From: a bacterium
Lineage (GTDB): Bacteria > Ratteibacteria > UBA8468 > B48-G9 > DTJG01
NCBI GenBank assembly: GCA_029552985.1
Contig: JAKPDB010000042.1
Coordinates: 1 to 46,836 of the forward strand
Length of the DNA: 46,836 nucleotides
Direction of reading: 5' to 3'
Numbering within the stretch: the stretch's first letter is position 1; each line of letters begins with the position of its first letter. Positions 42,133 through 46,836 of this stretch are shown piece by piece. Position numbers and translations under genes: made by a program. Below the pieces are notes generated by a model. The model made no database searches. It was not told where the DNA came from and saw nothing but the letters and a program-made list of their open reading frames with translations.

Positions 42133-43955
42133 CAGTCGATGATCATCTTTACGTAATAAAGTGCCTGTAAAATATCCTTGAAAATTTTGCCAGGCCTGTC
42201 TTTTGCCAGAAACCCAACAACAATGACATCACCAGGATCAATCTTTTTCAAATTGTTCGTGGCTGTGCCATTAACCTTGACAATAAAGATATTTTTTGTG
42301 TCTGCATTTTTCGTGAAAGAACCCGCTTTATCTATGTAATAATTAATCGGTGCTTCTGGCTTATAAAGTATATTTGTGGAATGATTGACTTCTCCAACGA
42401 CACTGACAATCGTTGGTTTTGATGGAATGTGTATAGCATCACCGTTTTCCAGCGTCAGGTCTGACTCTGAACCAGCAAATTTTTCCCAGGGTTCAAGATT
42501 GACAACAACCCTTCCTGTTACTGGTGTCTGAGCAAGTTGCTGAAGAAGTGTTTTGCTTTTTTCAATCAGGGCTTTTTCCTCTTCGCTTTCTGTTCTTCCT
42601 ACTTCTTTTTCAATCGTTGCCTGTTTTTCCATGATAAACTTTTCAAGTTCCTGTTTTTCTCTCTGTCTTACAGATACCCTCGTGAATACTGCAGCTGGCA
42701 GATATGCCTGAGGAGTAAAACCTCCTGCTCGCTGAATGATACTGCTTAAGGTTTCTCCTGGATAAATCACATACTGACCAGGAAATTTTACCTCGCCAGA
42801 AACAGTCACTGTTTTCACTGGTTGCTGCTTTGATCTTATGACGATTCTATCCCTTGGTTTTAATTCCACATCCTTAATTTTTCTTACAGCATCTAACAGC
42901 GAAAACTGAACAATTTCTCTTGCGCCAGATGCAGTTTCCCTGATAATCTCGGCTTGCTCCTGACTTGTTTCAGGAAGAAAATCAGATTCTTTCACAATGT
43001 CAGAAACTGTTAAACCCTGCTTCCATCCGTATTTACCTGGATTTTTTATTGTTCCTTCAACAAAAATACAATCAATAACATCCTTGCTAATAAATGAAAC
43101 TTCAACCTGGTCGCCGTCATTAAGGAAGAACTTTTCGAGAACATCCTGTTTCTCAATCTGTGGAAAGATGTCTATGATTTTTCTTCCAGAAACAGCGTCG
43201 TTTCGAAACACTGCTATTCGTTTCGTATCAGCCTCCGGCAGAAAGCCCCCTGCATATTCAATCAGTTTTTTTAAAGAAAGAGGTTCTATCATTTCATATA
43301 TTGCAGGTCTTCTCACTGCACCTGTGATGCTTACAAATTTTGTTCCGAGCGGAACATACACAATATCTTCTGCCTGCATTGTGATGTCAGGCAAGCCATA
43401 TCCAAAAAATACAGGATAAAGGTCTATTTCCTGTTTTGTACCATCTCTGTGGACAATACTGATTTTCCTCATACTTCCTCTTTCAGTAATGCCTCCAGCA
43501 AGAGCAAGAATCTCAAGTATTGAAGTTGAAGTTGTGATTGTGTATGTGCCTGGTTTTACAACCTCTCCCATCACAAAAACAGTCATCTGGCGGACTTTTA
43601 CCAGTGTTAACTCAAGCTTGATATCCCTGTAAGTTTTTGAAAAAATATCCTGAAGATACTTTTTTGCCTGAATCAGATTTTTCCCTGATAGATAAACTTT
43701 ACCAATTCTTGGAATTATGATGCTTCCTTCTCTATCGAGTTCCATCTGCTGGCGAAATTCAGTAACTCCCCATATAGATATTTCTATCTGGTCTCCAGGA
43801 CCCAGGTAATATTTTTCAGGAACAAAACTGGTGAATTCAACACTGCTGAGATTGACATTTGAAAAAAAGTCCTGGCCGAAAACCTTCAGAGTTTCTCCAC
43901 AGGATACCCTTGCAGTAATCACAAGCAGCAAAATGAGAAAAATCGCTTTTTTCAT
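42132..43955 (-). CDS. Wza-like polysaccharide export protein with SLBB repeats
   Basis: The protein has 607 residues with a signal peptide. Cys19 in ARVSCGE is a possible but non-canonical lipobox. The polysaccharide export domain begins YYLGPGDQIEISIWG (about 49-63). At least five SLBB-like units follow, recognisable by G-x-V-x-x-P-G-x-Y strands: VMGEVVKPGTY (128-138), ITGAVRRPAIY, VEGTIKNPGKY, VSGEVKFPGQY and VVGEVNHSTN. There is a charged coiled coil (about 440-480). AGAGG lies before ATG 43955. It forms the outer-membrane/periplasmic export channel for the glycan whose length the next gene controls. Confidence 0.9.
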   Translation of the reverse strand: MKKAIFLILLLVITARVSCGETLKVFGQDFFSNVNLSSVEFTSFVPEKYYLGPGDQIEISIWGVTEFRQQMELDREGSIIIPRIGKVYLSGKNLIQAKKYLQDIFSKTYRDIKLELTLVKVRQMTVFVMGEVVKPGTYTITTSTSILEILALAGGITERGSMRKISIVHRDGTKQEIDLYPVFFGYGLPDITMQAEDIVYVPLGTKFVSITGAVRRPAIYEMIEPLSLKKLIEYAGGFLPEADTKRIAVFRNDAVSGRKIIDIFPQIEKQDVLEKFFLNDGDQVEVSFISKDVIDCIFVEGTIKNPGKYGWKQGLTVSDIVKESDFLPETSQEQAEIIRETASGAREIVQFSLLDAVRKIKDVELKPRDRIVIRSKQQPVKTVTVSGEVKFPGQYVIYPGETLSSIIQRAGGFTPQAYLPAAVFTRVSVRQREKQELEKFIMEKQATIEKEVGRTESEEEKALIEKSKTLLQQLAQTPVTGRVVVNLEPWEKFAGSESDLTLENGDAIHIPSKPTIVSVVGEVNHSTNILYKPEAPINYYIDKAGSFTKNADTKNIFIVKVNGTATNNLKKIDPGDVIVVGFLAKDRPGKIFKDILQALYYVKMIID

Positions 43956-43971
43956 TTTTCCTCTCCAGCAT

Positions 43972-43999
43972 AAATTACCATCAATTGAAATTTCGTCAA
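43972..43999 (-). promoter_or_regulatory. Candidate promoter of the wza-like/wzz/dnaX run
   Basis: On the minus strand TTGACG (43994-43999) and TAATTT (43972-43977) are separated by 16 bases, just downstream of a terminator and 17 bases before the wza-like ATG. The -10 is weak (three of six). Confidence 0.4.
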
Positions 44000-44009
44000 G
44001 TTTTCACCA

Positions 44010-44058
44010 AAAGAAAAACGGGCACAATTCATTGATTGTCATAGCAAGAATGTGCCCG
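44010..44058 (-). terminator. Rho-independent terminator after the DegT aminotransferase gene
   Basis: On the minus strand CGGGCACATTC (44048-44058) pairs with GAATTGTGCCCG (44019-44030) with one bulged base. TTTTTCTTTT (44009-44018) follows. It starts 9 bases after the aminotransferase stop. Confidence 0.85.
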
Positions 44059-44066
44059 GCGCCATA

Positions 44067-45326
44067 TTATTTCATATATGCTTTTGCAACCTTTTCAAAC
44101 GCGTCGACATAAAGCTTCATATGGCTTTCTTCATAAACAGGGTGTGTGAAGAAACTCATTGTTCTTTCAGAAAGCCATTTTGCCTTTTTGCATTCCACCT
44201 TTGTATAATCAATTTGTCTTGCATTCGGGTCTTTGAATGGATATTTCAATCTGCCAAAACCATTCTGCTGAACATATGCCTGTTCTTTGTACATTTCTGG
44301 CCATTGAACACCATATACAGGCACTCCTTCTGCTTCCATTGCTGCGACAAACTGTTTCACTGGCACTTTCAGTCTTTCGGCATCAAGTACAAACGGAGCC
44401 CACCAGAATGCATTCTGCCTTTCCTCTGTATCAAGCGGTGGATAAAGAACAAGTGGATGGTCTTTTAACGCATTGATTAGATACCTTCCATTTCTTTTCC
44501 GGTTTTTTAGGTTCCAGTTATCAAACCTTTCAAGTTCACATAGTCCAATTAAGGACTGAATTTCAGTCATTCGATAATTGAAGCCCACCCTTTTGTGAAT
44601 ATAGGTAAGTTTTGCCTCAAGTTCAAGAAGTCTCAATCTTTCCTGAACATCATAACCATGGTCTCTGAAGGACTTGCATTCCCAGTGTAAGTTTTCATCA
44701 TTTGTTATGACTGCTCCTCCTTCTCCTCCTGTGGTAAAGTGTTTACTCTGACAGAAACTAAAACATCCAGCATGCCCGATTGTTCCTACTTTTTTCCCTT
44801 TATAAATGCCGCCAAAACACTGAGCGCAGTCCTCAATAACAAAAAGATTGTGTTTCTTCGCAATCTCAAGTATCGGGTCCATATCAGCAACAATTCCATA
44901 CAGATGAACCACTATGATTGCTCGCGTCCGTTGGTTAATATGTCGTTCAATATCCTTTGGGTCAAGAGTGTGGGACTGGTCAACATCAGCAAAAACAGGC
45001 AGCGCGCCTGCCTGAAGAACACAGAAAGACGATGCAATAAATGAATAAGAAGGGCATATCACTTCATCTCCAGGTCCTATTCCAAGCGCTGCAACAGCAG
45101 TATGAAGGGCACTTGTACCATTTGTTGTAGTAATTGCATATTTTGCGCCATTCCATTTTGCCCATGCTTCTTCGAACTGTGTTCCATAATCGCCAGTCCA
45201 GTAATTAACCTTTCCTGTTTTCAATGGTTCCAGCGCTTTTTCAATTGTTTTTTCTGAAAACGATGGCCACATAGGAAATGGTTTATTGTTGATTTTCTCT
45301 CCGCCTTCTATTGCAAGTCTTGCCAT
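44067..45326 (-). CDS. DegT/DnrJ/EryC1/StrS-family PLP aminotransferase
   Basis: The protein has 419 residues. AGGAGG lies before ATG 45326. Lys195 in FSFCQSKHFTTGGEGG is the PLP lysine. Asp166 in VIEDCAQ and TTTNGTSALH (about 67-76) bind the cofactor. Family members transfer an amino group to nucleotide-linked keto-sugars for surface glycans, but this subgroup (with EGGEK at the N-terminus and a large C-terminal domain) also includes enzymes for free keto-inositols or keto-sugars. It follows the sugar isomerase-like gene by 67 bases but has its own promoter and terminator, so it can be a single-gene unit. Confidence 0.92.
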   Translation of the reverse strand: MARLAIEGGEKINNKPFPMWPSFSEKTIEKALEPLKTGKVNYWTGDYGTQFEEAWAKWNGAKYAITTTNGTSALHTAVAALGIGPGDEVICPSYSFIASSFCVLQAGALPVFADVDQSHTLDPKDIERHINQRTRAIIVVHLYGIVADMDPILEIAKKHNLFVIEDCAQCFGGIYKGKKVGTIGHAGCFSFCQSKHFTTGGEGGAVITNDENLHWECKSFRDHGYDVQERLRLLELEAKLTYIHKRVGFNYRMTEIQSLIGLCELERFDNWNLKNRKRNGRYLINALKDHPLVLYPPLDTEERQNAFWWAPFVLDAERLKVPVKQFVAAMEAEGVPVYGVQWPEMYKEQAYVQQNGFGRLKYPFKDPNARQIDYTKVECKKAKWLSERTMSFFTHPVYEESHMKLYVDAFEKVAKAYMK

Positions 45327-45362
45327 ACCAACCTCCTGGTTAAACTTTTTTCTTTCGAGTAT

Positions 45363-45390
45363 ATTTTACTGTTTACTATGCTTGTGTCAA
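45363..45390 (-). promoter_or_regulatory. Promoter of the DegT aminotransferase gene
   Basis: On the minus strand TTGACA (45385-45390) and TAAAAT (45363-45368) are 16 bases apart, 36 bases before ATG 45326. It has identical boxes and spacing to the serA promoter. Confidence 0.6.
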
Positions 45391-45393
45391 AAA

Positions 45394-46143
45394 TTACATG
45401 CCAAGTATTTTTTTAAAATTTACCAGACACTTTTCAACGCATTCCAGCGGCGTATATGCATAACTTTCCTGTTCAATAATGTACCACTGGGTATTTCCGA
45501 TTGTTTCACACAGCTCAATGACCTGTTTCCAGTTGATATCTCCTTCGCCGATAATTGCCTTGTCGTTTGAGGCAGAAAATTCTTTCATGTGAATTGTATC
45601 ACTTCTGCCAGGAAATTTTTTCAAATACTCAATCACATCTCCACCTGTTCGCATTGCATTTCCAGTGTCAAACTGCATAATCACATCTTTTGATGCCTTT
45701 TGAAAAAAGACATCCATTGGTTTCTTCCCTTCGAGCATTTCAAATTCTATCCAGTGATTGTGATAACCGGTTTTCATTCCGTATGGTTTGATTCTTTCAG
45801 CAATCTCATTAAAAATTTCAGCAGTTTTTTCCCACGCGGCAATGGAGTTGCGATATTCTTCTTTTAATCCCGGTACAATCAAATATTTATTACCAAGTAT
45901 CGCATTAAACTCTACTGTTTTCAGTAATTGGTCTTCCAGAAGTGTTTCAAGTCCAATATGGGTACCACAGCAAACAAGGCTCAAATCCTCAAGAATTTTT
46001 CTCAATTCTTTTGCATCTTTGCCGTGATATCCTGCAAATTCCACTCCCTGGTAACCCATTTCTGAAACTTTTTTGAGAGTGCCGACAATATCTTTTGCGC
46101 AATCTGTTCTCACTGAATAAAGCTGAAGTCCAATTTTTGCCAT
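45394..46143 (-). CDS. Sugar phosphate isomerase/epimerase-like TIM barrel protein
   Basis: The protein has 249 residues. AAAGGAG lies 7 bases before ATG 46143. It begins KIGLQLYSVRTDCAKDIVGT, the usual opening of the xylose-isomerase-like AP-endonuclease-2 fold family. Probable metal-ligand sites are Glu in GVEFAGY, His in TGYHNHWIEFE, Asp in IMQFDTGNAM and His in DTIHMKEFS, then Glu in YIIEQES. These match IolE/IolI/TIM-barrel epimerases. Next to a DegT aminotransferase, a keto-inositol or keto-sugar pathway is plausible but unproven. No signal peptide is seen. Confidence 0.85.
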   Translation of the reverse strand: MAKIGLQLYSVRTDCAKDIVGTLKKVSEMGYQGVEFAGYHGKDAKELRKILEDLSLVCCGTHIGLETLLEDQLLKTVEFNAILGNKYLIVPGLKEEYRNSIAAWEKTAEIFNEIAERIKPYGMKTGYHNHWIEFEMLEGKKPMDVFFQKASKDVIMQFDTGNAMRTGGDVIEYLKKFPGRSDTIHMKEFSASNDKAIIGEGDINWKQVIELCETIGNTQWYIIEQESYAYTPLECVEKCLVNFKKILGM

Positions 46144-46425
46144 TTTTCACTCCTTTTTGGTTTTTAACAATCTTCTTTCTTTTGAGAAAACGAATAACAA
46201 TTTAATTAGATAAAGGGATTATACTTAATTTCATAACCCCTTTTTATATTGCGACTGGTTTTATTATATCCCGGAGATTGTTTAATTCCAAACCAATTGC
46301 TCAATACGGAAATTCTAATTTCAGAAGATAGAAATAGCAATGCGGAGATGAAATATTTTTTTGACGAGAGATTGCTCTGGATTTTGCTTACCCTATCTTT
46401 GACAAATAAGCCACAATACAATTTA
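46144..46425. other. Intergenic region with an imperfect hairpin
   Basis: These 282 bases lie between the unidentified minus gene and the isomerase-like gene. AAAGGGATTAT (46212-46222) can pair with ATAACCCCTTT (46233-46243) except for one mismatch, loop 10 bases. On the minus strand it is followed only by a mixed A/T stretch, so it is a weak terminator candidate for the gene ending at 46426. The rest is A/T-rich without a convincing gene. Confidence 0.35.
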
Positions 46426-46836
46426 TTATAACCGACTGAACCCGTATAACAATATGTCAGGGGTACCGGTGATTTCTGAGGTTGTAAAATTAATCTGCCT
46501 ACTGTTTTCATCTGTTGCTGTAATTTCTGAAAGAAACTTTCCATTTTTGATATAAAGCGTCAAATCGTCAGCTGGAAATGAACCATTTGAAATCATTATT
46601 TTTAGTTTCTTATTATTTCCATTTTCCAGAAGATCTGTCATAAAAGAATAACTGTCTCTTTTTCTCCAGAAATCACCAAATGACTCCATATCAATAACTG
46701 TGATGTCAACAGGTAAACTATTAATAAGCATTTCTTCTGCCAGCAGTTTATAATCTCTATTTTGATGAATAAGAATGGTTGTTGGCGCAAAGTTGTTTGC
46801 ATTGGCAAAAATCACTGAAAGCCATTGCTGAACAAT
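46426..46836 (-). CDS. C-terminal part of an unidentified protein
   Basis: The frame is open to the window edge on its N-terminal side (my reading continues IVQQWLSV before the GTG at 46815), so about 137 codons of a longer gene are visible. I do not recognise it. Visible features are an alternating beta/alpha start (TTILIHQNRDYKLLAEEML, DITVIDMESFGDFW) and a beta-rich end (LTLYIKNGKFLSEITATDE). No membrane segment is present. It may be the C-terminal domain of a large glycosidase-like or surface protein, but this is only a guess from the neighbourhood. Confidence 0.5.
   Translation of the reverse strand: MVQQWLSVIFANANNFAPTTILIHQNRDYKLLAEEMLINSLPVDITVIDMESFGDFWRKRDSYSFMTDLLENGNNKKLKIMISNGSFPADDLTLYIKNGKFLSEITATDENSRQINFTTSEITGTPDILLYGFSRL

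Noticed and set aside
46206-46544. 112-codon minus-strand frame
   Set aside because: It overlaps the end of the partial gene in another frame and the hairpin region; no recognisable protein features.
1-46836. tRNA, rRNA, CRISPR arrays, insertion sequences and phage genes
   Set aside because: No repeat-spacer pattern, transposase motif, or tRNA-like cloverleaf was seen in the intergenic regions, nearly all of which are short.

Overview
The window most likely comes from an uncultured, moderately AT-rich Gram-negative bacterium. An outer membrane is indicated by a TPR/beta-barrel protein, a Wza-type export protein, an LpxL-type acyltransferase and a FecR-domain protein. Type IV prepilin-like DUF1559 proteins, an S1 sulfatase, many carbohydrate-active enzymes and a CFI-box C-terminus are typical of the PVC/Omnitrophota/Ratteibacteria/Lentisphaerota sphere. 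That placement is inference, not proof. I see no rRNA, tRNA, CRISPR, transposase or phage genes.

Layout. (1) 1-1072, minus: the N-terminal part of a five-bladed beta-propeller glycosidase-like protein. (2) 1364-10023, plus: a four-gene envelope/signalling operon behind a consensus-like promoter, encoding a TPR/outer-membrane barrel, a FecR-domain protein, a giant secreted protein (three repeats, two DUF11 domains, CFI-box C-terminus) and a CHASE2-GAF-HD-GYP c-di-GMP phosphodiesterase. (3) 10045-16383, minus: a catabolic locus with an S1 sulfatase, two DUF1559 prepilins, a GH2 gene remnant, a beta-propeller glycosidase-like protein and a GH20-like enzyme. (4) 16414-26169, minus: housekeeping genes gmk, a TPR protein, an ABC-2 exporter pair, ispA, alr, pyrF, a WecA-type transferase, rny and serA. 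Many of these are translationally coupled. (5) 26283-28250, minus: a large glycosidase-like protein, divergent from a HAD phosphatase at 28359-29219, plus. (6) 29216-30151, minus: a left-handed beta-helix acyltransferase-like protein, divergent through overlapping promoters from a DUF4139 protein and a GAF-GGDEF cyclase (30267-32631, plus). (7) 32635-43955, minus: a gapless run from Wza and Wzz export proteins through dnaX-ybaB-recR, an LpxL-like acyltransferase and a secreted GH42-like protein to an NTN-hydrolase-like protein and an IMPase-like phosphatase. (8) 44067-46836, minus: a DegT aminotransferase followed by a clear terminator, a sugar-phosphate isomerase/epimerase-like protein and the end of an unidentified gene.

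How the genes fit together. The window combines uptake and breakdown of sulfated or amino-sugar glycans, exopolysaccharide and lipid envelope building (WecA-like, Wza, Wzz, DegT, LpxL-like), and c-di-GMP turnover (one GGDEF cyclase, one HD-GYP phosphodiesterase). The most system-like element is the operon at 1364-10023, which could carry information from an outer-membrane/periplasmic module to c-di-GMP. Consensus-like sigma70 promoters (TTGACA/TATAAT variants, 16-18 bp spacers) can be read directly at several operon heads and help to fix start codons.
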